Assembly (NCBI GenBank): GCA_030411725.1
Contig: MU839827.1
Location: 744,001 to 808,000, forward strand
From: Echria macrotheca
Lineage: Eukaryota > Ascomycota > Sordariomycetes > Sordariales > Schizotheciaceae
Length of the DNA stretch: 64,000 bases
Direction: 5' to 3'
In this document: in pieces, positions 9,001 to 20,000 of the stretch
Numbering within the stretch: position 1 is the stretch's first letter
How the letters are laid out: each line of letters begins with the position of its first letter
The notes under the pieces: model-generated
The model's database searches: none
Seen by the model: only the letters and a program-made list of their open reading frames with translations
Told to the model about the DNA's origin: nothing
Translations under genes and position numbers: made by a program

Positions 9001-12000
9001 AAGGTTTTATACTATAACTATAGCAAATTTCTAAAATTATAAAGCGCTTTATTTACTAAAACTATATATTTTTTTTTTAAATTTATTTAAAAGTTTATAT
9101 AAAATTAGCTTAATTTCACTAATTTCTTTAATATTAAAAAACGCTTATATAATATTAAATTACTTAATCTTCTAGTTTAAAAATATTATAAATAATAATA
9201 TCGTTTAAAAAGTCCTTACGGTAAGTATTACTATATATATATTTTATATTATATATAAAAGTTAAAGATTTTTTTTCGTATAAATATAAACCTTTATAAG
9301 CTTTAAAAACTTATTTTTATTAAACTTATAAGTAAAAACCTATTTAAAAGGAAAAAATTTTCTATAATAGGTAATTTATTTAACCTTATACTAAGTTTTT
9401 TAGTTTATTAAGTTTTAAATCTCCTTTTTAACTACTATAAAAAATAAATCTTTTAAAAAATATTTAAGTACTTTTTATTAATTCCATAAAATTTTTATTA
9501 TATTAAAAGTATTTTTATTAAATATTTTTAATATAATTAAATAAATTACTACTATTACCGTTTTATAAAAAGTTCTATATAATTACTTATTATTTAGTAA
9601 TACCTTTTCCTAATTAGGGAAATAAGTATTAATAAATAATATTTATAAATAATTAAAAAACCTTATAACTTTATACTTATTATATATATTTTTTGTAAAT
9701 ATAAATATTACTAAGTTAATTTTTATACCCCCCATAATAGTATAAACCTATTTCTAAATTATAATTTTTATACTTTTTCTTTATATTAAAGTTAGTTATT
9801 ATAAAGTAACTTTTTTAACTTACTTTACCTTACTTTTTTAGTAATTAGTTTTTAATATTATAATACTTAATTACGGTATTAATAAATCCTTATTACTAAC
9901 CTTTTAGTTATTTTAAGCTTTATTTAAACATTATTTACCTATTACAATAATTAAGCGTTTTTATAATCGTTTTTTACTACTAAAGCATTTAGGGGATTTT
10001 TTCAGTTTTTTAACTAAGATTAATCTTTAGATTACTTATATATACTTAAGTTCTTTAATTTTTAATTTTATAAATTAAAAATATTTTAAAAACCCTTTTT
10101 TTTTACATTATTTTACCTTATAAAATCTATTTTACTTATATTTACTTCTTAATTAATAAATAAAAAAGGTTTATTTTTTTAAAAAATTATTAATTATTTT
10201 TTTAGTAATGTATTTAAGGTTAGTATTAATAAACCTTAGTTTTTAAATAAATGTTTTTTATTTAACTTATAGATTTAAAGTTAAAGTTACTTAAATACCT
10301 TTACCCTTAAGCTTTAATTAATAAAAGGAAGTTTTATATTATTAAACTTACTAATTTCATTATTAGGTTTTTTAAATATAATTAATAATAATTTTAAGTT
10401 AAATATTATTTCGAAAAGCTTTAAAGTAAATTTTAATTATAAAAAGTACTTTACGTAAAAAAGTTTTATAAGCTAATTTAATTTCTACTTTAAAATTATA
10501 AGCTTTTTTTCTTTATTACGTTTTTAATAGAATTTTTTCTTATTAAACGTAACATTTTTTATTACTAATATTTATTTAAATTATAATACCTAAATCTTAT
10601 AAATATTTAAGGCTATATAACCTATAAGGTATTTTAAGTACGTATATAACCTAATTTTAAAAGCTCTTTTTTTTTAATTTACCGCTTTATTTATATATAA
10701 AAGGTATACTTTACAATTATATGTATAAATATTAAATTAATTTAATTTTAAGTCCTCCGTAAATCCTTTAATAAGCTTTAACTTTAATATATATTAGTAA
10801 TAATATTATTTAAACTAATTAAAAAGTTTTTCGTTAGGAGATTTCTAATTATTTTTTGTTATAGGAAATATATTAATAAAATATATTATAATATTTATTA
10901 CTTTTAATTATAAATTCTCTAAAAAGTTTACTTTAAGCAATATTTTTAATCCTTTAATAGTAACCTTTTAGTTAATACGTTTACTATTATTATTTATTTT
11001 GTAAATATTACTTAAAAAGGGCTTTAACTTAATTTCCTTTTTTTAAATCTAAAGTTTATACTTTATATAGCCTTAATAAGCAATTATTACTAAGTTTTAA
11101 TTTTATTTAATTATATAAATAAGTAATTTTATTTACTTATAAATTTATACTTTAAAGTTATAAAGGATTTTTGTTACTTTAGGGGTATTTTTTCTTTTAA
11201 AGTTATAGGAAAAAACCTTTTTATTAAATTAATTTTTAATAATAAGTTTATATTTAAAATAATTAAATTTTAAGGGATATTTAAAAATATTCCAGTAAAT
11301 TTTTTAAAATAATTTATAGAAATAATTTTTTAAAGGAACTTTACTAATTTATTACGTTACGTACGCTAAAAAGTAATATTAATACTTTTTCCTAACGATT
11401 TCTTTAATCTAAATATTTTTAATATAATTAACTAGCTTTTCTAAAACGTCTTTTTTAAAGTGACTAATTTATACGTACTAAAATTCTACTATATTAATAT
11501 ATAAGTAAAGATATTTTTTATAACTTTTAAGTTTTTTTTTCATAAAAGTAAAAATTATTTTTCTAATTTTATATATAAAAAAAAGCTTATAATAAGTAAA
11601 AATAATCTTATATTTAAAGAAAATTAAATTTTTACGGTAAAAAAGCTACTTACTAATAATATTCTTCTTTAACAATTTATAGCAAAAAGTAATATCCTTT
11701 CCATAATACTATATATTAATCTTAAATTATAAGATTATTTTTAAAATAATATTAATATAAAAACTCTTAATTACAACTATATTATCGAAAACGAAATCTT
11801 TTATATTAAAACCCTTTAAACCATTTAAATATTTAAAAATAATTTTTATATTATATTTTAAAATTAAAATATATAAAATTTCTATTTTAACAAACTTACT
11901 ATTAGTAACTTTAAAGTTTTTAAGCTTAAAATAGCTTTTATTATTAATAATATAAAGTATTTTATAATTATCGTAAATAATAAAATTATAAAACTTATAA

Positions 12001-13415
12001 TATATATTTTTATTAATTAAAAAGATTTTAAATTTACCCCCTATATTAGTAGATAACGGGTTAATAATAATAGTATTAAATAATTTGGGAAAAGTTTCCT
12101 TAACATTATTTCTAGTATTTATAAAGTCCTTTTAAAATATACACTTTAAATAGTAAAAATCTCCCTACTATTTTTATAACTTTACGTAAAAAGTAATAAA
12201 CTTTTTCTAATTAAAAACCTTCTTAATCTTTTTATATTTATTATAACTTAAATCGTTTTTTTTAAAAACCCCTAATCTTATTCCGTAAAAACTTATATAA
12301 ATATATCGTAAAATTTAATATTAAATTAAAAATTACTTATAACTCTTACGTTTACAAAAATAATTATATTTAATACTACCCGAAAATTACTTACCATTTT
12401 ATTAATTAATTATAAAAGTTTTAAAATTCTTACTATTAGTACCTTTACGTATATTATAAGCAATTTTACAAAGTAAACAATTAATAAAATTCTTTACGCT
12501 AGCAATATAAATCTTTCCAAAACTATTTACTAAAACCTAAAAATATTTCTTTTTAAATTTAATTTACTTATAATTAGCCTAATTATTATTAAAATACTTT
12601 ACTACTGAAAGGAAGTCCTTTACCACAAATTTTCCCTTAATTTCGGTAACTTTAAGGACCCTAACGTTATAAAAAATAAAAAATTAATTTTTAATTTAGG
12701 CCTTAAAAACAATTTTAGTATACTTAAGTCTAAGAAGAATCTTTTAATAATTATTATATACCTTATTAATAGTAAAGGTTTTAAATAATTAAAATTACTT
12801 TTTAATTTTATAAACTTTTTTTTAAAGTATAAACTTTTTAAATATAAAAAAAGCTAAACTAATAAATCCGTAATCCTTTAATAATATAAACTTTTTAATT
12901 TACTTTTAAAATATTATAATATATTTAAAATTATTTTAGTAATATAACTTTATAATAGTAAAAATTTTAATAATTATATTGAAATAATTTCTAATTTTTA
13001 AATTAAAAGCCTTCTTAAGTCTAATTAATTACTTAAAGCGGTTTACTTCCAAAAACGCAATCTACAAATTAAATTAATCTATATAGCGCTAAAAATGTTT
13101 AACGTTTAACTTTATACGCGTTACTTTAAAAGTAAGGATTTTAAAAGGATTTAAAAGCGATAATATATTAAAACCGTTAAAATTAATATAAAATTAAATT
13201 CCTATTTTAAAAGCCTTACTTTTAAGGCTTTAATACTAATTATTATAATTGTTTAATCTATTAAAGATTTTTTAATTTACTAAAGTAAGTGTTATTATAA
13301 CGGTTTTAAAAATATTCCGGAAAACGGAAAATAATAAAGAAAAAGATATTTTAAAAAGAAAAACTCTCGCCCTAAACTTGGGCTTACTTGTATATAAACT
13401 CGAAATTATTACGTA

Positions 13416-13437
13416 GAAGCGCCGGGCTTATAATTAT
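13416..13437 (-). other. Putative primer-binding site, half-molecule initiator tRNA-Met type
   Basis: Directly inside the right LTR the plus strand reads GAAGCGCCGGGCTTATAATTAT. If the T's at RIP-type positions were C, this resembles the D-stem/anticodon arm of initiator tRNA-Met with its CAT anticodon (CGGGCTCATAACC). Copia of Drosophila is primed by such an internal tRNA-iMet fragment. The match is from memory of the tRNA family and was not computed. Confidence 0.5.
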
Positions 13438-13602
13438 TATACGTTAGAAGGAAGCTAAAGGTAAAAGCTTAGGATAGAATTAATAGTTAATTATCCTAGG
13501 AGAATTCCTTAGGGGAAGCTATCTACTTAAATAAATAAAATAGGTCTAGCTACTGAAAGTAGGTCTAGCCACCTGAGCCACATGTGGCTTAGTACGATAA
13601 CA
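13438..13602 (-). repeat. Right LTR (5' LTR of the minus-strand element)
   Basis: 165 bp direct repeat of 5839-6002. Here the inner, left part is A/T-converted (TATACGTTAGAAGG for TGTACGCCAGGAGG), while the outer, right part keeps C and G (GTCTAGCCACCTGAGCCACA). It ends GATAACA, giving the TG...CA termini. Confidence 0.85.
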
Positions 13603-13607
13603 TCTAC
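13603..13607. repeat. Target-site duplication, right copy (TCTAC)
   Basis: Five bases after the right LTR, matching TCTAT at 5834-5838 apart from one C/T change. Confidence 0.75.
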
Positions 13608-13820
13608 CTAGTCTCTTTAGCTGCCTCAGGCACAAACACCTTGAAAAGGCTGGAAAAGGCGTCTAAGGGCATATAGCTGCCAAGATCAAACCCAGTGAAG
13701 TCGCTCAAATTCCAGCTTGTGTCTTACCACATGGAGAAATCTTCAAAAATGGAAACATTGTGACACTTCCGGTATGAGGCCACTATCGTGCTTGCGTACC
13801 GCATCCACTCGATACGCAGG
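13604..13820 (-). pseudogene. Truncated 3' end of an unrecognised protein gene
   Basis: On the minus strand a frame reading ...RIEWMRYASTIVASYRK... then ...VSIFEDFSMW meets an in-frame TAA (13724-13726) embedded in GTAAGA. A 51 nt GT-AG intron (13677-13727) would remove this stop and continue in frame as MPLDAFSSLFKVF to a TAG at 13604-13606. The composition looks like the acidic/aromatic C-terminus of a fungal transcription factor, but no domain is recognisable. Upstream (above ~13920) the frame is closed, and the neighbouring gene ends at 14147, so the body of the gene is missing. The retroelement's target duplication overlaps the stop codon. The alternative is a chance open frame. Confidence 0.3.
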
Positions 13821-14146
13821 CGTCGGCTATGGCAGCTGTTTGGCCAGGCAGGAGCACCCAGAAAATATGGAAGGCACGCATGGACCCAGGGCACTGTATC
13901 TAGCCAGCCACAGGCTCACTTCTCCTCTTCCACAAAACACGCATCCTTACCTCAGTCTTTCACGGCGGCCGGAAGTCTGCTTGGGGCCACCCTATGAATC
14001 CGATGACGCTGATTTGTAAAGTACCTAGGCAGAGAAACCTATGGGATACTGGGCTCGAAATTCAGAGACTAAGGTACCCAAGGGGATGAATGTGAGATTT
14101 CATGTACAACTCATTTTATTTTTCCGGCAAAGTAGACCAGGACATA
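13821..14146. other. Intergenic, no supported gene
   Basis: Ordinary GC content returns here directly after the retroelement. Short open frames are present, but with low-quality composition (many Arg/Ser/Pro, no start in good context). I see no RNA gene. It probably includes the 3' UTR of the minus-strand membrane-protein gene. Confidence 0.5.
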
Positions 14147-15219
14147 TCAACTCGGCGCGTCAGAAGACGCCACCACCCCCTCCTCGCGTACCCTCGGCCC
14201 TGCCTTTCCTACCTCGGCCTTCTCGACCGTCTCACTCTTCTTCACCCGCTTCTCGAGCCTCCACAACTCCTTTCCCTTCTCCACGCACTCATGCACCGTC
14301 ACGCCCAACAACAGCACAGCCGTAGTCTGCCCAAAGTCCCAATCATTCTCCTGCTCGCCCCCCTCCGACTCCAGAAAAGCCTGGTTCCCAGTCCGCAGCG
14401 CGATCACGGCATACAGATGCACAGGGAACTGCACCACCGCGGCCAACAACACACTATGCCGCCGCGCCGGACCCTGGAAGATGGCCAGGAACATAACCAC
14501 GAGCAACCAGGCCGCCGTGATGGCGACGTACACGCGGTCCGCGGCGGGGTGGGCCGCGCCCGGGGCCGCGAGAAGACCAGATACGTGGAAGCAGGAGCCC
14601 GCCGGGGCCGCGGGATCGGTGGACCAGTCGCCGAGACGGACTTCGAGCAGGATGGCGAGGGCGAGAAAGAGCAGGGAAAAGGTGTAGGTCATGCGGTGGC
14701 GGGATGTCAGGATGCGGCGGGTGATGGGCGTCTTTCTCGCGCGGGGTGTGTATTTGGAGGAGTTGGGGTGTTTGGCGACGGAGAAGGTCCATGTTATCAG
14801 TGCTGCTGCACTTGACACACTACACGGGAGTCAGATGGCGGAAGATGATTTAGCCAAGAGACATACCCGACGAAGCTGACAGTGTCGTAGATGAGATGCA
14901 GGTGGTATAAATCGATTTCCTCGACGATGGCGAATGCCGAAATCATCAGGGCGATGCCGGTCAGCAGCTGGATGTCGTTGCCGACCATGAGGATGTCGAG
15001 GATCGACTCGAGCCGCTTTACCTCGACGGCGTGTTCCTGCGTCCCCTCGGCGTGCTGGACCTCGAGCTTGCCGTGCCGCGACGAGAAATGGACCCAGATG
15101 GCGAGGGTGAGCGAGATGAAGGCTTGGCCGGCGAAGGCGACTATGATGCCGATACCTGCGATGTCGGGCATCGGCTCGCCTACCCTTTCGCAGGGGGCGT
15201 CTGTTTCTGCGTCTCCCAT
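14147..15219 (-). CDS. Multi-spanning fungal membrane protein of unknown function
   Basis: Two exons, complement(join(14147..14819,14867..15219)), 341 aa. The 47 nt intron (donor GTATGT, acceptor GTGTAG) rejoins DTVSFVG to VSSAAALITW in frame. Six to seven hydrophobic segments are visible: IGIIVAFAGQAFISLTLAIW, a GNDIQLLTGIALMISAF segment, TVSFVGVSSAAALITW, MTYTFSLLFLALAILL, YVAITAAWLLVVMFLAIF and VLLAAVVQFPVHLYAVIAL. The N-terminus is polar, and the C-terminal ~70 residues are charged, presumably cytosolic. The blocks LLTGIALMISAF and YHLHLIYDTVSFVG occur in a broad family of uncharacterised fungal integral membrane proteins that I recall but cannot name with a function. It is not an obvious transporter or rhodopsin: no conserved lysine or signature motif was seen. 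Downstream lie the truncated gene tail and the retroelement. Confidence 0.85.
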
Positions 15220-15809
15220 ACTGAATGATTAGGGTATCATATGAGGTTGATTTACTTGGCCTGTCGTCAAAGAATGGCCGGTTCGCGGCTGGCGCTTACC
15301 TCTGAAGCCGCTGCTTTGTGGTTTGGAGTTTTGAGGTGAGACGCCCCGCACAAAGAAGTTGTGATTCTCAGCCGCACGTCCGTTTTGGGTCTTCAGGGGG
15401 AGCACGTCCTAGAATTTTCATTGCTAGAATGTCATTGGCGGAAATCTACACCCACAACCGTTTTGCTCTGAGCCCGTAGTTGTATCCGTACAGCTCACCC
15501 CCTTTTTCTCACCGCATCACATCTACTTGGACATGAACGAAGTATCTCACAAGTCCAGGCGCTGATCAGCTCAGGAAATAATCTCGACTTTAAGTTCTAC
15601 TGGACGCAGGGTTGGCGTTAGAAACCGGATTTTTTGGATAAAAGTAAACAAGAATTCTGCATGATCCCACCCCACCAGAATGGCAGAATACGGGGCACTC
15701 GTACGTAGTTCCGCTACCAACTTTTGTGATACCTCCCGCAACGACTAGGGCCTAGCAACGACCCAACTCTATATCCGCCTACCTCTCATCCATGTCCACC
15801 AAGTCCTTC
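15220..15809. other. Intergenic region, promoter of the membrane-protein gene
   Basis: About 590 bp between the start of the minus-strand membrane-protein gene and the 3' end of the GST-like gene. No convincing frame or RNA gene was found. It should contain the promoter of the former and the 3' UTR of the latter. Confidence 0.5.
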
Positions 15810-16553
15810 TTACTCAGGCTTCTTCCTCGCCTCACACAAAACCAACTCCCCAAAAGCCCCTCCCACCTCCGGCACCTCCAACAACCCCCTCAAATACCCC
15901 TCGACACTCGGCGCAACCGTCCCTCTCATCTCCGAATCCATCAAAAACTTTCCCGCAAAGAACAAAGCCCCCCCAACCATAACATCCGCCAGCGTCACTT
16001 TGTCTCCGACAAGAAACCTCCTCCCCCCCTCGAGCCCAACCTCCACCCTCCTCAATGCCCTCTCAAAGTTCGCCACATGCATATCATACAGCCCCTGATC
16101 GAACGGCCTCAGCCCCAAAACCGCCATCAACAGCAGCGGAATAAGATTCCCCACGAGCTCCGCCTCCTCAAAGAAAACCCACTCATCAATCTTCGCGGCA
16201 GTCTTGACATCCGCCCCGAGAAGCTGCGCGGCCTTGGGCCCAGAGGCGGCGAGGAACCGCGCGATGGCCGCGCTCTCGGCCAGACAAAAACCGTCGGCCG
16301 TCTCGAACCCGGGCACCTTGCCGAGCGGGAACTTGGCGAGGTATTCCGGGGACGCGTTGGTCTCGCGGAACTTGAAGTTTGGGTCTTCTACGACCTCTAG
16401 ACCGTTCAGCGCTGCGACGGCTTTCGCCTAAAACCCAGACGTTATTAGTGAGCCCTCACAAGAGAAAAGGGAGCAGAGGAAAAAAAGGGAGGGACAAACC
16501 CGCTGCACGCGAAAGTTCTGGGGGTACGTGTAAAAGGTGCCGAACGGAGCCAT
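15810..16553 (-). CDS. Glutathione S-transferase, EF1B-gamma-like
   Basis: Two exons, complement(join(15810..16427,16500..16553)), 223 aa. The first exon gives MAPFGTFYTYPQNFRVQR and, across a 72 nt intron (donor GTTTGT, acceptor TTTTAG), joins AKAVAALNGLEVV. The N-terminal ~80 residues are a thioredoxin-like GST domain ending in the conserved KFPLGKVPGFE and LAESAAIARFLA segments (cis-Pro and the Glu-Ser pair that bind glutathione). The rest is an all-helical GST C-terminal domain with FLVGDKVTLADVMVGGALFF, the usual N-capping/aspartate motif. The family resembles the N-terminal half of elongation factor 1-gamma and the stand-alone fungal GSTs related to it. Likely cytosolic glutathione conjugation or peroxide detoxification; the substrate is unknown. 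A TATA-like GTATAAGAG lies ~95-100 bp upstream of the start. Confidence 0.9.
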
Positions 16554-17084
16554 TTTTTGATTTATTTTTGGTTCTTCTTCTTGGCACGACAAACCACTTG
16601 CCATAGCTGACTTTCCTGGACGGACGTCAGAGGCAGAAAACAGTCCCCTCTTATACACCTTTCACTCGAGGGAAACCCCTCCCGCTAGTAGGGGGGTCTG
16701 CCGTGACGACAGTGTCGTCACGACAGAAAGCCGTCGAACACTGCCAGTCTCCGCTTTCGGGCTCCACACGAAACAATGCCGTGCGACTCTACGGCAAATC
16801 GATGCCCCTTTCTACCTGTACCTCGCAACCCGGCTCGCATCCCGAATCTGAGGGGTAGCAAGGGGTTACTAGCTTGGCCAAGCGGGACTCGGAAACCGTC
16901 GTAGTACATGCCTGGCATCTCGATATGTTGTCCCGCAACATCACATGCTGACAAATCTAGCTTTTGTTGGCATGAACCCCTTGCTTCGATCCCAACCCCG
17001 ATTCCCGGGAAAAGAAAGACCAAAGTACCATGTACCTTAATTATGGACCCACGCGGCAATGCTATGATATACAAGAACCAAACG
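16554..17084. other. Intergenic, promoter of the GST gene
   Basis: About 530 bp without a convincing gene; a 118-codon minus-strand frame has no recognisable features. It holds a strong inverted repeat (16702-16722) described separately, and the 3' UTR of VPS41. Confidence 0.5.
16702..16722. promoter_or_regulatory. Perfect 9 bp inverted repeat with TGACG half-sites
   Basis: CGTGACGAC and its exact complement GTCGTCACG are separated by AGT. The TGACG cores resemble half-sites of bZIP (CRE/ATF-type) regulators, spaced unusually. It lies ~150 bp upstream of the GST-like start codon, where an oxidative-stress bZIP site would make sense. Function is inferred. Confidence 0.4.
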
Positions 17085-20000
17085 CTACGTCGTCAACTCC
17101 TTGTTCTTACACACCGGACACCCACCCGTGATTTGATTCTTCAAAAGCCTTGCATGCGTCACCTTGGCGCCGATCAGGTGCGCCCGCTGCTCTGCCACCA
17201 CCCCCAGGAGATCCTCGTCCACCGGCTGCCCCGGGTGGAGGAGCTCGAGGAGATGTCGTAGGTGGAATACATGCCCACACGCAAACCCCACTAGCGTTTC
17301 CGTCTCCCACCCCACGAACGGCTCGAAACACTGCGCACAGTGCCCCGGCTCCCACTTCTTGGGTCCACGCGGCTTGACTTCGTCCGCTTGGGCAGCTGGG
17401 TCTTGCCCCTGGGTCGGGACATCGGTCGTTTCCACATCGACGTGGTCCGCCGATTGCAGCACGACTTCGAACTTGACGCCCTTGCGCTGCCCGTTGCGGA
17501 GAAGATTCTGGGCGGCGGCCACTTCGCTCCGTAGAACCCGCGCAACGCCCGAGCTGATGCTGTACTGAATCTCATGCTCCTTCATGATGTGCTTGAGACC
17601 CTCACGCAACCCCTCAATCTCGAGACCCTCGGGGATACGCCGCACCAATGTGATAGGATTGATGGCCGTCCCCACTTCCTCGAGCAAACCCCGGATGAAC
17701 CGCGGCTTGTCCATGCTGTACTTGAGGAGATCCTCCCAGAGATCCGGGTCGTCCTGCTCCTTTGCGAACGAAATGGCCCGGCTGACATCTCCCAGCCGGT
17801 CGATGATGAGGTACAACGCCCGCTTCATCTGGCCGGTCTTGGAGTAAAGGTAGACGAGCTCGGGGATGTAGTTGAAATGCTCGCATTCTTGGGCAGCCTG
17901 CACACGTCAGTATAAACCGCAGACCAGTATTGAATTCTTACCTTTTCGAATGCGTAGGCGGTCGAAGTCTTGAGGAAGGTCATCAAGAGCGACTGGTCAA
18001 ACCTGGCAAAGAGGTGGACGGCCAGGTCGGCAAACTCATCCACCAGCGATTGGCTGTCCGAGACCAGTCGAGCACGGGTCTCGCCGCCGTGCTCATGGAT
18101 GCCCTCTCCACGCCACAGGCCCCTGAGATAGAAAAAGAGATAGCGATCCAGGTTCTTCTGCTCGAGTTGGCTGACGACCACCGCGGGCTTGACAAGACCA
18201 TGTTGAGCCTCGTCAACCAGGAGAGATATAGCCTCGGCAGTGGCCTCCTCGAGTTCGGCTCCAGACATCATATTGAGTCGATCCTGGGGGACACGAAGAC
18301 CAATAAAACTGGGAATATCATCCGACACCGCTTCGGCGAGGTGGCCCTCCTTGATCAGCCTCATCGCTGAATCGGCATCTTGGAGTTTTATGTAGCATTT
18401 CAGCGCCTCGCGGTTTCGCCCGTTAACCTCGTGGAGCTTAGCCAGGCTTTCCATGACGATCCGCCAGTCTCGCCCGACCTCGCCGTCCTCAATACTGTCC
18501 TCTCGAACCTCGCGGTACTTGAGCTGGTCCTCCAGGGTCGCAGTGACAGTCCCAACATCGAACAATTCCGGCGGCCAACGGTCGATGAGATCCCGGAACC
18601 TCGGTTTGTTGGTCTTCAAATAGTGTGCCAGGATGACTTCGTAGACGGTCGTCCGGATTGGAGGATGTGTCTGCTCCGTGGGGATGTAATCGACGATCTC
18701 GTCAAACTTGTCTGCGCCAGCGAATGTCCACACCCAGGACTCCCACTTGTCCGGCGTCCCTACCACCTTGCCGCATGTTGCACCGGCCTGGACCCAGTCG
18801 CCAGCCTCGATGAGCTGCTTGACCCACAGGTCGCCGATGCGCCGCTTCTCCTTCTCGGCAGAGGAGTAGAAATTTCGCATGCCGTCCATTATCGAGGATG
18901 TTTCGTCGTAAAAGTCATCCGTGGTCTGCGTCCGGTCCGGAGTCGACGGCGCGACATCAGACTTCTCCATCGATCCTACCGTCTCTGGGTGCTCATCTAC
19001 CAGCTCCCAGGCTTCATGATACCGGCTGTGTTCGAGTAGCCATGTCAGATGGTCACTCAGATCACGCTGCGTGGCGAGTATGCAGTCGTAGGGGCTGTGG
19101 ATGAATATCTTGACACCGGGTTTTTCGAGATTCGGATGCACGGTACGCCGGCCGATGCTTGTGCCGCTCAGAGTTCCCTCGTTGCTATCCTTGCTTCTAA
19201 CGCTAGCGCCCGAGCTAAACAACAGCGACTTGGGGTTGAGCGCCGCGTTCAGCATATCAGTGCCGAAGCCTGCCAGCGTCTCGAGGGCGCCACGAGTAGA
19301 TGTCGCCGCGGCCATGTTCCTGGCGGGCAAGACACCCAAGTGGTAGTCATTTGAAGACAGGCGCTCGAAGCGGCTTACGCTGAGAACGTCCATATACACC
19401 TCGGCGTGGGACGTGAGATCGATAAGCCTGAGTTCTGGAGGAGAGTTGTTTTGTTTCCTCCGTATCCCGCCCGAAGGCTCGCTGCCTGTGGAAGTTGTGG
19501 ACGAAGTGTGTTTATGACCGCGCGGCCGTTCTTCCTCATCGTCGCCCGGAGGGCAAAAAGCAAGTACTAACAGCAAGTTCTGGGTATATAACGAAATTCC
19601 GGAAATAATGCAATCCAGACGAAGTCTGATGGTCAGCAGGTTCCATACCGAAAGCAGGTTACTCACTTCATTGCAATGTCCGCTCTCCCTGCAGACTTTT
19701 CTCCAGCATTCTTCCCGACACCGATACCACCAGGGTACACATGCATAATCCAAATGGTGCCTCCCCATCCGACGAGCAGCCGCTCCATCGTCTTGGTGCT
19801 CTTCAGCTGTTGCTGCTTAAGCTTCTCTGCAGCTGGAGACTTGATGGGATCCTCTTTCGCGGCCTCCTCAGGCTCAATCGACTGCTCATCAATCCACTCG
19901 ACGCGGCCTCTCCAGACACTCGCCATGGTTTCCCACTCTTCGCCGAGTGGCCGCTCGGCATGGCCGATGCGCTTCCAAGCATCGTCGGCGTCGGCACTAT

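Larger units (their letters stand above)
5839..13602 (-). mobile_element. RIP-mutated LTR retrotransposon, probably Ty1/copia, minus orientation
   Basis: A 7.76 kb block bounded by two direct repeats (5839-6002 and 13438-13602) that start TGTACG (right copy TATACG) and end in CA, flanked by a 5 bp duplication TCTAY. Between the repeats the DNA is almost pure A/T and has no open frame of 60 codons on either strand. Differences between the two LTRs are nearly all C/T or G/A, the RIP pattern. Orientation and class rest on two edge signals. A C-tract right after the left LTR (6003-6007) reads as a polypurine tract on the minus strand. The bases left of the right LTR (13416-13437) read, after undoing G-to-A change, like the complement of the anticodon/D-arm half of initiator tRNA-Met, the primer type known for copia. 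No gag or pol motif can be read any more. Confidence 0.88.

Noticed and set aside
5839..13602. AT-rich block as a centromere or mitochondrial insertion
   Set aside because: Sharp borders with terminal direct repeats and a 5 bp target duplication show one transposon; no mitochondrial gene or tRNA is readable in it.
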